Origin: an uncultured Marinicella sp.
Lineage (GTDB): Bacteria > Pseudomonadota > Gammaproteobacteria > Xanthomonadales > Marinicellaceae
DNA: 64,000 bases
Direction: 5' to 3'
Assembly (NCBI GenBank): GCA_947502595.1
Contig: CANNAM010000007.1
Span: 107,997-171,996 of the forward strand
Numbering within the stretch: the stretch's first letter is position 1; the number at the start of each line of letters is the position of its first letter. Of this stretch, positions 26,529 through 35,651 are shown in pieces. The position numbers and the translations under genes are program-made. Under the pieces are notes generated by a model. That model worked only from the letters and a program-made list of their open reading frames with translations. It had not been told where the DNA came from and made no database searches.

Positions 26529-27722
26529 ATGAATGATTTTGTAGCTGATTTAGTAAAAAGAGTGAAGCCATCGGCGACCATTGCGGTCAGCATGAAAGCG
26601 GCTGAATTAAAAAGGGCAGGTAAAGATGTGATTGGTTTAGGGGCCGGTGAACCTGATTTTGATACCCCAGACCACATCAAGGCAGCAGCCATTGAGGCCA
26701 TTCAACAAGGCAAAACCAAATACACAGCAGTGGATGGTACGCCTGAGTTGAAACAAGCCATTGTGGGTAAACTGCTCAGAGAAAATCATGTCAGTTACCA
26801 GGCCAATGAAATTATTGTGTCCTGCGGTGCCAAACACAGTATTTCAAACTTATTCAATGCAGTCATTAACCCCGGTGATGAAGTCATCATTCCCACGCCG
26901 TATTGGGTTTCGTACCCCGATATGACACTATTGGCTGGTGGTAAATCAGTGATTGTTGAAACTTCCATAGACCACGACTTTAAACTCACCGCGGCTCAAT
27001 TGGAACAAGCCATCACTCAGAAAACCCGCTTGGTGATGTTGAATTCTCCCAGCAACCCTACAGGCAAAGCTTATACTGCCGCTGAATTGAAAGCGTTGGG
27101 TGAGGTGATATTGGCACATCCACAGGTTTTGGTTGCCACTGACGACATCTATGAACACATTTACTGGGGTCAAGAACCATTGGCTAATATTGTGGCCTTG
27201 TTACCTGAGTTAAGAGAGCGTGCCATCATCATCAACGGGGTATCCAAAGCCTATGCCATGACTGGCTGGCGCATTGGTTATGCAGCAGGGCCTGAGGCAA
27301 TCATTGCTGCCATGCGTAAAATCCAATCACAAAGTACGTCGAACCCTTGCTCAATCTCTCAAGCTGCAGCAACCGCAGCCTTGAATGGCCCGCAAGATTG
27401 TTTAACCACCATGAAAACTGCGTTTAAACAACGCCATGACTATTTAGTAGAGGCTTTGAATGAATTGCCGGGCTTTACATGTACGGCAGGCAATGGCGCA
27501 TTCTATGCCTTTCCTGATGTAACGGCAGTGATTGAGCAACTTGATGGGGTGGAAGATGACGTCCAGTTGGCTACATGGCTGTTGGAAAATGCCGGTGTGG
27601 CAGTGGTGCCGGGCACGCCTTTTGGTGCAGCAGGTTATGTGCGTTTGTCTTTTGCTACCTCAATTGAAACCTTGCAACAAGCAGTTAAGCGCATCGAAAC
27701 TGCACTTAAACCTTATTTTTAA
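26529..27722 (+). CDS. Aspartate-type aminotransferase (class I, PLP)
   Basis: A 397-residue fold-type I aminotransferase. It has the N-terminal GLGAGEPDFDTPDHIK, the SPSNPTGKAY motif, and the PLP Schiff-base lysine in SKAYAMTGWRIGY at about residue 240. A C-terminal arginine in YVRLSFATS fits the carboxylate-binding position. The overall pattern is that of bacterial type Ib aspartate aminotransferases, some of which also act on prephenate, so the exact specificity is open. It is followed 14 bases later by thiI, probably in one transcript. Confidence 0.92.
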   Translation: MNDFVADLVKRVKPSATIAVSMKAAELKRAGKDVIGLGAGEPDFDTPDHIKAAAIEAIQQGKTKYTAVDGTPELKQAIVGKLLRENHVSYQANEIIVSCGAKHSISNLFNAVINPGDEVIIPTPYWVSYPDMTLLAGGKSVIVETSIDHDFKLTAAQLEQAITQKTRLVMLNSPSNPTGKAYTAAELKALGEVILAHPQVLVATDDIYEHIYWGQEPLANIVALLPELRERAIIINGVSKAYAMTGWRIGYAAGPEAIIAAMRKIQSQSTSNPCSISQAAATAALNGPQDCLTTMKTAFKQRHDYLVEALNELPGFTCTAGNGAFYAFPDVTAVIEQLDGVEDDVQLATWLLENAGVAVVPGTPFGAAGYVRLSFATSIETLQQAVKRIETALKPYF

Positions 27723-27736
27723 AAGATTGAATTAAT

Positions 27737-28981
27737 ATGAATTATCGCATTGTTGTGCATTATGCAGAACTGGCCTTAAAAGGTAATAACCGCAATTTGT
27801 TTGTTAAACGTTTGCGGCAGAACATCAAAAACAAGTTGCTGTCCATGGGCTTGGACTGGGAAGTGGTAACCATTCACGACCGTTTGTTTGTTAATGTGGC
27901 TGATAAAGATGCTGCACTGGCTGAGACGACCGTGCATGAAATAGCCCGCATCCCTGGCATTGCTTGGTTGAGTTTTGTGCATTGGTTTGAGGAACGAACT
28001 TATCGATTCATGCAAGCCAAGCCCGATCTGCAACCCATCCATGAGGTGATTAAAACCTTGGCCAATAAAACCTATCAAGCAGGCCAGTCATTTGCCTTGA
28101 AAGTGAAACGCAGCGATAAAAATTTTACTTACACATCAAAGCAACTGGCTCATGAGCTGGCCAGTACAGTGTTGGAGAACAGTGACTGGAAAGATGTGGA
28201 TTTAAAACATGCTGATCAGTTTTTTTATGTCAACATTTCATCCAGAGGCATTGCTGTTCACACCAATAAAATAAAGGCCACTGGTGGTTTGCCTGTTTCT
28301 TCAACAGGCAAAGTATTGACTTTATTATCTGGTGGTTTTGATTCACCAGTGGCAGCATGGTTGATGTCCAATCGTGGCTGTAGCGTACATTTTGTACACT
28401 TTTCTGCCAGCCACCAAAACAGGCAAGAAGTTGAAAACTACAAAGTTTCGAGGATAGTTAAGCAAATCAGTGAGGTAACCGGTCGCGCGCGGCTATTTAT
28501 AGTGCCTTATACACATTTTGATTTGGCCTTGATGGAGCAAGATTTGGCTTATGATTTAATTTTGTTTCGTCGCTTTATGGCACGGGTGGCAGAACAAATC
28601 ACGCAAGACATCTATGCCGAAGCATTGGTTACAGGTGATAACTTGGGGCAGGTGGCCTCACAAACCATGGCCAACATCAATTCAATGAACCAGTCTGTTA
28701 CGGTGCCTATATTGCGGCCACTGTTGACTTACAACAAGGAGCAAATCATTGAGTTATCCAAACAATTGGGCTTGTTTGATTTGTGCTGTGAACCGTATAA
28801 AGATTGTTGCGCTTTGATCAGTAAAAGCCCTAAAACCAAGTCCAAAGCCTCTGCCTTGCAGCGCATGGAAAGCCAGCACTTGAGTAACTACCAGCAATTG
28901 ATTGACGACACCTTGGCTGATATGACCGAAGTGGTTTACCGTTTTGGTCAGCTGGAAGAAGTTAACCACAGTAACAATTGA
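27737..28981 (+). CDS. thiI: tRNA 4-thiouridine synthase ThiI, short form
   Basis: A 414-residue protein that adenylates U8 of tRNA and transfers sulfur to make 4-thiouridine; it can also feed thiazole synthesis. The N-terminus is ferredoxin-like with the HYAELALKGNNR motif. A THUMP domain covers roughly residues 60-165. The PP-loop ATP site LSGGFDSPVAAW is near residues 197-208. A Cys pair region (CCEPYKDCCALISKSP) lies near residue 355 and includes the conserved catalytic Cys position. The C-terminal rhodanese domain of the E. coli enzyme is absent, so sulfur must be delivered as in short ThiI proteins. Confidence 0.95.
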   Translation: MNYRIVVHYAELALKGNNRNLFVKRLRQNIKNKLLSMGLDWEVVTIHDRLFVNVADKDAALAETTVHEIARIPGIAWLSFVHWFEERTYRFMQAKPDLQPIHEVIKTLANKTYQAGQSFALKVKRSDKNFTYTSKQLAHELASTVLENSDWKDVDLKHADQFFYVNISSRGIAVHTNKIKATGGLPVSSTGKVLTLLSGGFDSPVAAWLMSNRGCSVHFVHFSASHQNRQEVENYKVSRIVKQISEVTGRARLFIVPYTHFDLALMEQDLAYDLILFRRFMARVAEQITQDIYAEALVTGDNLGQVASQTMANINSMNQSVTVPILRPLLTYNKEQIIELSKQLGLFDLCCEPYKDCCALISKSPKTKSKASALQRMESQHLSNYQQLIDDTLADMTEVVYRFGQLEEVNHSNN

Positions 28982-28985
28982 GTTG

Positions 28986-29474
28986 ATGGCCGAACCAATA
29001 ATCCGCTTGATTCAACCCGCTGACAACCTTGAGGTCAAAACCTTGGTGTTGGGGGTGTTGGCTGAATATGGCCTGGCTGGAGCAGGTTATGCAGGTGTGG
29101 ATGCAGAATTGGATGACATGCACGCTGCGTACAGTGATGCACTCAGTGCGTATTATGTGGTAGAGGTTAATGGTGAAATTCTGGGTGCGGCGGGTTTTGC
29201 TCCATTGGCTGGAACTGAGCCTGGTACGGTGGCTGAATTACGCAAAATGTATTTGGCTGAAAAACTCAGGGGTCAAGGCGTAGGTCAGCAATTGATTGAG
29301 TTGTGTATAGCTGGTGCCACAAAAAATAAATACCATAGCATGTACTTAGAAACGGTAACTGGCATGCAAGCAGCGCAAAAACTGTACCTGAAAAACGGTT
29401 TTAATTACAGCCAGAATAGATTAGGCGATACCGGTCATAATAAGTGTGAAGTGTGTATGTTGAGGTCTTTGTAA
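28986..29474 (+). CDS. GNAT family N-acetyltransferase
   Basis: A 162-residue protein from the ATG at 28986, four bases after the thiI stop. The GNAT fold shows in EILGAAGFAPLAG (strand 4), the acetyl-CoA pyrophosphate loop (LRGQGVGQQLIELCI, close to RxxGxG/A) near residues 98-112, and the terminal YLKNGFNY segment. The family acetylates small molecules or protein N-termini; the substrate is unknown. Its position suggests co-transcription with thiI. The longer upstream in-frame extension overlaps thiI and is unlikely. Confidence 0.82.
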   Translation: MAEPIIRLIQPADNLEVKTLVLGVLAEYGLAGAGYAGVDAELDDMHAAYSDALSAYYVVEVNGEILGAAGFAPLAGTEPGTVAELRKMYLAEKLRGQGVGQQLIELCIAGATKNKYHSMYLETVTGMQAAQKLYLKNGFNYSQNRLGDTGHNKCEVCMLRSL

Positions 29475-29526
29475 GGCCAGTAAAGTTTTTTTGTAGGTTA
29501 TTTTGCTGATATTATTATTGCAGCAT

Positions 29527-29561
29527 TGAAACTGAAAAGTGGTGCACGTTTTACAGTTTCA
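29527..29561 (+). other. Strong imperfect hairpin upstream of the M14 peptidase gene
   Basis: TGAAACTG, AAAA and GTG pair with CAC, TTTT and CAGTTTCA: 15 pairs with single-base bulges at 29548 and 29553 and a three-base GTG loop. There is no T run after it. It may be a non-canonical terminator for the GNAT transcript or a leader structure of the peptidase gene. Confidence 0.5.
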
Positions 29562-29709
29562 GGATAAATTAATTTCACCAATACCGCTGACAGCCTTTAT
29601 AATTATGCCGCAAGTTGTCGCTGTTAATATCCATCCATACTACCACCAAGGCCAGTATATAGTTCGGCAGTCACCAAAATATAAAAAAAAGAGAGCGTAA
29701 ATCATTGGT

Positions 29710-32268
29710 ATGAAATATAAAAAAATAATTACAGCACTGCTGTGTTGCATGCTGTTAACCACCGGTCATTCTGGGTTTGCCAGCAGCAACGAAAATCAAT
29801 TATCAGGAGAGGGCCCTTGGATCGTGTTGACACATTATCAAGACAAGCAAGATGTATTGGCCTTGAAACCTTTTTATGATTTATGGAAACTGGATGAGAA
29901 AAACCAAACGGTGTTGATGCAAGTTAATCACCGTGCCGATTATGCGGAGCTCATCACTCGAGGCTTTAAGGTTGAGTTGCATGAAAAACTAATGCAACAG
30001 CAGTCTTTTTTACAGACCAAGGCTTTGTCTGGCATCAAGGCCATCAACAACTTCCCTTGTTACCGCACAGTCACTGAAACATTCACAGCAATGGATGACA
30101 TGCAAGCCAGCTACCCAGCATTGGTTAGTTTGGTAGACATCGGTGATTCATGGCATAAAGCCAATGCCAGTGCACAACCAGGATATGACATGCAGGTGGT
30201 GAAAATCACCAATTCAGCCATCATTGACCCGGATAAACCGGTTTTATATGCCATGGGCTCTATCCATTCGCGTGAATACCCGCCTGCTGAGTTGGTGACC
30301 CGATTTGCCGAATATTTACTTTCTGAGTATGGTAACAATGCCGATGTGACTTGGTTGGTTGATTACCATGAAATTCACCTGTTATTGCAGGGTAACCCAG
30401 ACAGCCGTGTTATTTCTGAGGGTGAGTCCTCGGCTTTTCAACGCAAAAACTACAACCCAAACCATTGTCCAGGCGGCGGCGGTTTTGGTGATATGCAAGG
30501 CGTAGACATCAACCGCAACTTTGAGTACTTGTGGAACCAGGGCAGTGGTTCAAGTGGCACTCAATGCAGTCAAGCATACCGGGGCAGTCTTGCGATCAGT
30601 GAACCTGAGACAGCGGCCATCAACGCTTACATAAAAACCATCTTTGCAGATCGCAGACCCGATGATTTAAGCAGTCCAGCACCGCTGGATACCTCAGGGG
30701 TGTATTTAGATGTTCACAATGTGGCTGAATTGGTGTTGTTTCCGTGGGGTTATGACAGTCCGTCTGCCACCGGTCAAGCACCCAACCATGACCAACTACA
30801 AACCTTGGCTCGAAGGATGGCTTATTTCAACGGCTACCGACCTGAACAGTCCAACCAAACATTGGGTGGTGCTGATGGGGCATCGGATGACAATGCTTAT
30901 GGGTTATTGGGTGTGGCTGCATACACCATTGAACTGGGTGAGGGTGGCTTTTATTCCAGTTGCTCAGCTTTTGAAAGCACCATTTGGCCAGATAATTTAC
31001 CGGCATTGATCTACGCGGCCAAAGCCGCCAGAATGCCTTATGTATTGGCATCAGGTCCTGATGTGATTGATTTGCCGCAGCAGCCAATACTGGTTACAGC
31101 GGGCCAAATGATTAACGTCAGTGGTACTGCAACCGATTTGCGTTTTAACAACTCTGGTGGCACTGAAGCCACACAAAACATCACTGGCATCAAAGCATAC
31201 TTACAAACGCCACCATGGGCCAGTGGCGCCACTGGGGTTGATATGCAAGCCACAGATGGCAGTTTCAACAGCAAGACGGAAAGTTTTGATGGCACTGTGG
31301 ACTCATCTGGCTTAACCACAGGTCGCTACACTGTTTGGTTTGCAGCCACAGATGCGGCTGGTGTAACTGGTGTGCCCTCGGCTGTGTTCATTGACGTGGT
31401 TGATCCGAATGACTTATCTACAGTGTCCGGTACAGTGCGTGATGCCTCAAACAATGCCGCACTGGATCAGGTTGCAGTCAGCTACGACGGCTTGCAGACC
31501 ACCACCGATGCCAATGGTGCATACAGCATTCAAACCACGGCCACCACCAGCGACTTGACTGCCAGTAAAATTGGATACATCAGTCAAACAGTTGATGCTG
31601 TGGTAACCACAAGTGGTCAAAATACGGTGCAGAACATCATGCTTGAACCACGTTGTGAGGCGCAAATACTGCTTGCTGATGTGGAAAATTATGCTGACAT
31701 CAATCAAGCCATTGCAGCCGGTTGGTCTTTACAGGGTACACAAGGCAGTAATGATTGGCGCGTGGCTACGGGTGAAAACCACACCGTGGGTGGCAACCAG
31801 GCTTTTATCGCCACCAATGTGAACAGTGTATCTGACAAGAGTTTGGTTAGCCCAGACTTGTTGTTGCCTGCCGATGCTGAACTTTTGTTCTGGCACAAAC
31901 ATGACTTTGAATCAGGCAACAGTGACTATGATGGCGGGGTGATTGAAATCAGTGTTAATGGTGGCAGTAATTGGACTGATTTGGGTGCCGATATCACCCA
32001 AAATGGCTACAATGGTACGCTCAGTACACAATACGGCAATCCACTGGGTGGTCGCTCAGCCTTTGTTGATAATTTAGGTACTTACACTGAGGTCATAGTC
32101 GATCTATCGGCCTACAGCAACCAAACAGTTAATCTCAGGTGGCGCATGGGCACTGACAGTGGAGTCGCTGCTGGAGACTGGACGTTAGATGACATCAGTG
32201 TGGTGGCTGCAGCGCAATGTAATGGGCCTGATGACGTAATTTTTAAAGATGATTTTGAAGGGCTTTGA
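29710..32268 (+). CDS. Secreted M14 zinc carboxypeptidase with C-terminal accessory domains
   Basis: An 852-residue exported peptidase with a Sec signal (ITALLCCMLLTTGHSGFA). The M14 catalytic domain spans about residues 110-445. Zinc ligands are in SIHSREYPPAEL (HxxE near residue 185) and in VYLDVHNVAEL (near 335). Substrate and loop motifs are in GVDINRNFEYLW (near 266), and the catalytic Glu is in YTIELGEGGF (near 407). Downstream lie an Ig-like segment, a carboxypeptidase-regulatory-like domain (VSGTVRDASNNAALDQV) and a beta-sandwich of the MAM/choice-of-anchor type. The last residues, DVIFKDDFEGL, look like a family-specific C-terminal sorting or tail motif. It likely degrades extracellular peptides. 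Confidence 0.88.
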   Translation: MKYKKIITALLCCMLLTTGHSGFASSNENQLSGEGPWIVLTHYQDKQDVLALKPFYDLWKLDEKNQTVLMQVNHRADYAELITRGFKVELHEKLMQQQSFLQTKALSGIKAINNFPCYRTVTETFTAMDDMQASYPALVSLVDIGDSWHKANASAQPGYDMQVVKITNSAIIDPDKPVLYAMGSIHSREYPPAELVTRFAEYLLSEYGNNADVTWLVDYHEIHLLLQGNPDSRVISEGESSAFQRKNYNPNHCPGGGGFGDMQGVDINRNFEYLWNQGSGSSGTQCSQAYRGSLAISEPETAAINAYIKTIFADRRPDDLSSPAPLDTSGVYLDVHNVAELVLFPWGYDSPSATGQAPNHDQLQTLARRMAYFNGYRPEQSNQTLGGADGASDDNAYGLLGVAAYTIELGEGGFYSSCSAFESTIWPDNLPALIYAAKAARMPYVLASGPDVIDLPQQPILVTAGQMINVSGTATDLRFNNSGGTEATQNITGIKAYLQTPPWASGATGVDMQATDGSFNSKTESFDGTVDSSGLTTGRYTVWFAATDAAGVTGVPSAVFIDVVDPNDLSTVSGTVRDASNNAALDQVAVSYDGLQTTTDANGAYSIQTTATTSDLTASKIGYISQTVDAVVTTSGQNTVQNIMLEPRCEAQILLADVENYADINQAIAAGWSLQGTQGSNDWRVATGENHTVGGNQAFIATNVNSVSDKSLVSPDLLLPADAELLFWHKHDFESGNSDYDGGVIEISVNGGSNWTDLGADITQNGYNGTLSTQYGNPLGGRSAFVDNLGTYTEVIVDLSAYSNQTVNLRWRMGTDSGVAAGDWTLDDISVVAAAQCNGPDDVIFKDDFEGL

Positions 32269-33184
32269 TTTGAACCAATTTGAAAGTAGTTGGCCTAATG
32301 GGTGGCTGGCTTTGTTGTTATTCCTTGGGACAGCTGTGGCAGCTGAACCAGTTAAGTTAGATAAATATGAGGTGTTTCGTATCAACAGTCCTCAGCCCAT
32401 TGAACCTTCGGGTTTAACCTTCAAAGACCAACAGTTGTACACGGTTTGTGATGACAGCAATGCGCTCTTTAAACTTAATTTGTTGGACGATCAAACCGCA
32501 GAAGCAGTGGTGGATCAAGTTTTGGATGTCACTCAGCTGTCGGCCTTGAACCTTGATTTAGAAGGTGTGACGGTTGTTGATAATGAGTTTTTTGCCATCA
32601 GTGAAGTGCACCATAAATTAATCCGCCTTCAGGGCCAACAACTCAGTTGGGTGCCTGAGTTGCAAGGGGTGTATGCCGAGGCGTATGCTGCTGGGTTGTT
32701 TCAGGTGTATAACGCAGGATTAGAAGCCGTGACATATTTAGGCGACAACACATTTTTATTGGCGGCTGAGCGTGAGCCCAGAGGTTTGATTGAAGTCACC
32801 TTTGATGACGACTTTAAAACCATTGTTAAACAAAGCAATCAAGTGTTTGCTGAAAGTGAGCATGTATTACCCGGTAACAGAAACCCCGACTTAACCGGTT
32901 TGTACTATCATCAGGGGGTGATTTATGCCTTGCACCGCAATGCATACCTGGTACATGAATTGGTTAAAGATGCCAATGGTGAGTATCAAGAGGGGCGGTC
33001 ATGGAGTTACCAGCACATAGTTAAACATCCTGACTATGCCTACCAAGACATGCAGTTTGGTCATGCTGAAGGACTGGCAGTTGATGATGACTATTTTTAT
33101 TTAGTGGTCGATAACAACATGAATCCAAGCCTGAAAAATCCCAATGACAGTCGACCTATATTAATTCAAGCCAAACGAAAATGA
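32249..33184 (+). CDS. Exported phytase-like esterase/SdiA-regulated-type propeller protein
   Basis: A 311-residue protein whose ATG at 32249 overlaps the M14 gene by 20 bases. A hydrophobic export segment (WLALLLFLGTAVAAEP) sits after a polar 17-residue lead, so an alternative start (TTG at 32270) is possible. The body has repeated beta-propeller strands (EPSGLTFKDQQLYTVCDD, LEGVTVVDNEFFAISE, GLEAVTYLGDNTFLLAAE, HAEGLAVDDDYFYLVVD). These match the esterase-like phytase / SdiA-regulated domain group. A periplasmic or secreted phosphoesterase-like function is an inference. Coupling with the M14 peptidase suggests joint expression. Its 3' end overlaps the M28 peptidase gene by 24 bases, tail to tail. 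Confidence 0.75.
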   Translation: MILKGFDLNQFESSWPNGWLALLLFLGTAVAAEPVKLDKYEVFRINSPQPIEPSGLTFKDQQLYTVCDDSNALFKLNLLDDQTAEAVVDQVLDVTQLSALNLDLEGVTVVDNEFFAISEVHHKLIRLQGQQLSWVPELQGVYAEAYAAGLFQVYNAGLEAVTYLGDNTFLLAAEREPRGLIEVTFDDDFKTIVKQSNQVFAESEHVLPGNRNPDLTGLYYHQGVIYALHRNAYLVHELVKDANGEYQEGRSWSYQHIVKHPDYAYQDMQFGHAEGLAVDDDYFYLVVDNNMNPSLKNPNDSRPILIQAKRK

Positions 33185-35458
33185 TTGCACCACAATGGTG
33201 TTATCAGATTTTATAAAAGGCTTGGGAATTTGATGCTCAGGTCTGGCTGGAATTTTGAATTCTGACTGGCTCAATAAATCCAAGCTGTGGCTTTGTAGCT
33301 GCCAATCTATGTGGTCATCGGTGGCCAACTCCATGCTGAGCTTAATTTGCTTTTTGCCATTGAAATAATAGTGCAACAAGCGTTGTCCTGCAGCCAACTC
33401 CAGCGGTTCAGTTAACACGGCATTGCGCCCTTCGATACTGAGTTTATGTAGGGTGATGGCTTGCTTGGTATAGATTTCCAGTACTTCAGTATTGGCATGT
33501 GCAGTGAGGGTGAAGTCAATGCTTTGGTGGGGCCCTTGTTTCAGCGGCTTACTGGCATTGATGGCTATGGGCTTAAGTGCAATCACTGGGTCAGCAGCTG
33601 CTAAGTGGCGCAATGGTTTTTTGTACAGCTGTCTGAATAGATTCAATTGCTGAGGGCTGACAGCTGATGCAAACAAGTCTTCTGTCCAACCTGATTGAAT
33701 GACATCATAATTAAAATAATGCCCTTGCTGTTGGTCTACGTCATACAAGTAAGAAAGGCTGGTAGGGTGCGGGTGTTGTGCGCTTATCGTTGGCACTTGG
33801 AACAAAGCGTATGCCAAATAACCAACAGGTAGCAGCAACAGCAACAGCGCATGAAAAACCTTTTTAACCGGGCTGATTACAGGCAGGAATAACGCCAACA
33901 ACCAAGTCACTAGAATTGCTGTAATTGGCAGTATGTCAATGCCCATGGCGATGGGTAAACCAATCAGTAAAGAACCCAACAGGATACAAGTTAAAACTGC
34001 CAGCACAGGTGCCATCTGTTCAGCCAGTTTGGGTGCGTGTAGGTTGATGATCAGCAAGATGATTGAAAATACCACTGGCCAAATCAACAAGCCAACACCT
34101 GGCATAAAGTAAACACTTGGAACCAATACAATCAGCCACAACACAATGTGCAGTACACTTTGTGGGTACTGTTGATGCTGTTTGTGTTGGTTGAACCAGC
34201 CAAACACTGACATAGCGGTGATGACAGCGACCAACAACAATGCCGTCATGAGCGCATGACCTTGGTAGGGGAAACCTTGCATGATGTCTTTGAATTCAGG
34301 TTTAAGGCTGTATACCAGGGCCAATAACAGCCAACAGCTGGCATAAGCCAAAGTGCTGGCGGCGATCAGTGGCAATAATGATTTCAGCCAATCACTGGGC
34401 CTGGTTTTTTGTTCGGCTTTATGCCACAGCACTTGCCATATTAAGAGCCCAGTGAAGACCAACAATAACAGCCAATTCACTTCTACAGGATAGCTGATCA
34501 AACCAAGCATCGGCAGGTTGAAATACACCAATGAATCTTCGGTGTGCATTTGGCTTAAATCGGTATTGGCAAAGTGGTTGAGCATGCTGTGTAGTTGAAT
34601 GGTTTGGTGTGCCAAAGTGTTGAGTGATAAATTTTGCAGGGTATCAAGTTGGGTGTGGTAATTATAGTGACCATCAATAAAGGCCAAGTTAAAGCCATTG
34701 ACCTGACCCAGCTGGCTGAATGGGGTTAAATCGGTGTCATTAGGCAATAATTTATACACTTCGTAATGCAGTGACGTGGTTACAGGCATAGGCACATTTG
34801 CAGCAACATAAGCCTCAATCATGGCGCGATTGCCACCAGTACTTTCAGGCCACATCATCACCGGTCCACTGCTGCCTCTTGCTTCTAAATTGATGATCAG
34901 TCCTACATTGTGGTTTTGTAGTTGTTCATTGATAAAGGCATGGGCGCCCAATAAGCCCACCTCTTCTGCATCCGTAAATAACACCATGATGTTGTTGCTG
35001 TGGGGCTTATCGGTTTTAATAAAAGCGTTCAAGGTTTCAAGTATCACAGCAATACCACTGGCGTCATCACCTGCGCCGGTTCCAGAGAATTTAGCTGCAT
35101 CATAATGAGCCATAATCAATAGTTCGGGCTTATCTGGTTGACTGCCGGTTTTTTTGGCAATGATATTACGTACAGGAGCTGCAGTACGGTTTTCAGGGTT
35201 GAATGCGCTACTGACTTGTTTAGAAACGTTCCACCCCATGGTGCTTAGTTCTCTGCTTAAATACCTTTGTACATCGTCATGGTAATAATCGCCTACCGCA
35301 CGTTTCCCTTGAGTCAGCTTATCTATGTGCTGAATGATCTTTTCCATGAAAATACCGTCATAGAATAAGTCAGGAGGAGTGTTTGAAGGATAGCTGAGTT
35401 GATAACCGCCCCAAGAAACCAGGGCAAATAAAGCCATATAAAATGCATTTTTGAGCAT
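33161..35458 (-). CDS. Membrane-anchored M28 family metallopeptidase
   Basis: The product is 765 residues from the ATG at 35458; the upstream in-frame TTG at 35473 is less likely. After one N-terminal membrane anchor comes an M28 aminopeptidase domain. Its zinc ligands are in LIMAHYDAAKFSG and GDDASGIAV, and the catalytic Glu-Glu is in LFTDAEEVGLLGAH. From about residue 330 there are eight or more hydrophobic segments, then a C-terminal beta-rich soluble domain. This resembles bacterial relatives of the ER M28 peptidase (Fxna/ERMP1-like) architecture. It probably acts on peptides at the periplasmic face of the inner membrane. Its 3' end overlaps the phytase-like gene. Confidence 0.85.
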   Translation of the reverse strand: MLKNAFYMALFALVSWGGYQLSYPSNTPPDLFYDGIFMEKIIQHIDKLTQGKRAVGDYYHDDVQRYLSRELSTMGWNVSKQVSSAFNPENRTAAPVRNIIAKKTGSQPDKPELLIMAHYDAAKFSGTGAGDDASGIAVILETLNAFIKTDKPHSNNIMVLFTDAEEVGLLGAHAFINEQLQNHNVGLIINLEARGSSGPVMMWPESTGGNRAMIEAYVAANVPMPVTTSLHYEVYKLLPNDTDLTPFSQLGQVNGFNLAFIDGHYNYHTQLDTLQNLSLNTLAHQTIQLHSMLNHFANTDLSQMHTEDSLVYFNLPMLGLISYPVEVNWLLLLVFTGLLIWQVLWHKAEQKTRPSDWLKSLLPLIAASTLAYASCWLLLALVYSLKPEFKDIMQGFPYQGHALMTALLLVAVITAMSVFGWFNQHKQHQQYPQSVLHIVLWLIVLVPSVYFMPGVGLLIWPVVFSIILLIINLHAPKLAEQMAPVLAVLTCILLGSLLIGLPIAMGIDILPITAILVTWLLALFLPVISPVKKVFHALLLLLLPVGYLAYALFQVPTISAQHPHPTSLSYLYDVDQQQGHYFNYDVIQSGWTEDLFASAVSPQQLNLFRQLYKKPLRHLAAADPVIALKPIAINASKPLKQGPHQSIDFTLTAHANTEVLEIYTKQAITLHKLSIEGRNAVLTEPLELAAGQRLLHYYFNGKKQIKLSMELATDDHIDWQLQSHSLDLLSQSEFKIPARPEHQIPKPFIKSDNTIVVQSFSFGLN

Positions 35459-35597
35459 AAGGATGAAAAGCAATTAAATCAATCCAAGCTTAGCATAAAT
35501 TTGTTTCTGTCTTGACAAAAAGCTGACACATGAAACAACTTACCAACATTTGGTCTGTGGACATGTTGAGTTATTCAAAACAAGTGTTATCGTGTGA

Positions 35598-35622
35598 AGT
35601 GCAGGGCCTGAGGCCCTGCACT
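35598..35622 (-). other. Perfect 11-base hairpin between murA and the M28 gene
   Basis: AGTGCAGGGCC and GGCCCTGCACT form an uninterrupted GC-rich 11-base stem with a three-base loop, 30 bases after the murA stop. There is no T run on the minus strand, so it is either an atypical terminator or mRNA-stabilising element of murA, or a REP-like palindrome. Confidence 0.7.
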
Positions 35623-35651
35623 AAGTGTTGAATGATTGGATTGGTTTGGCT

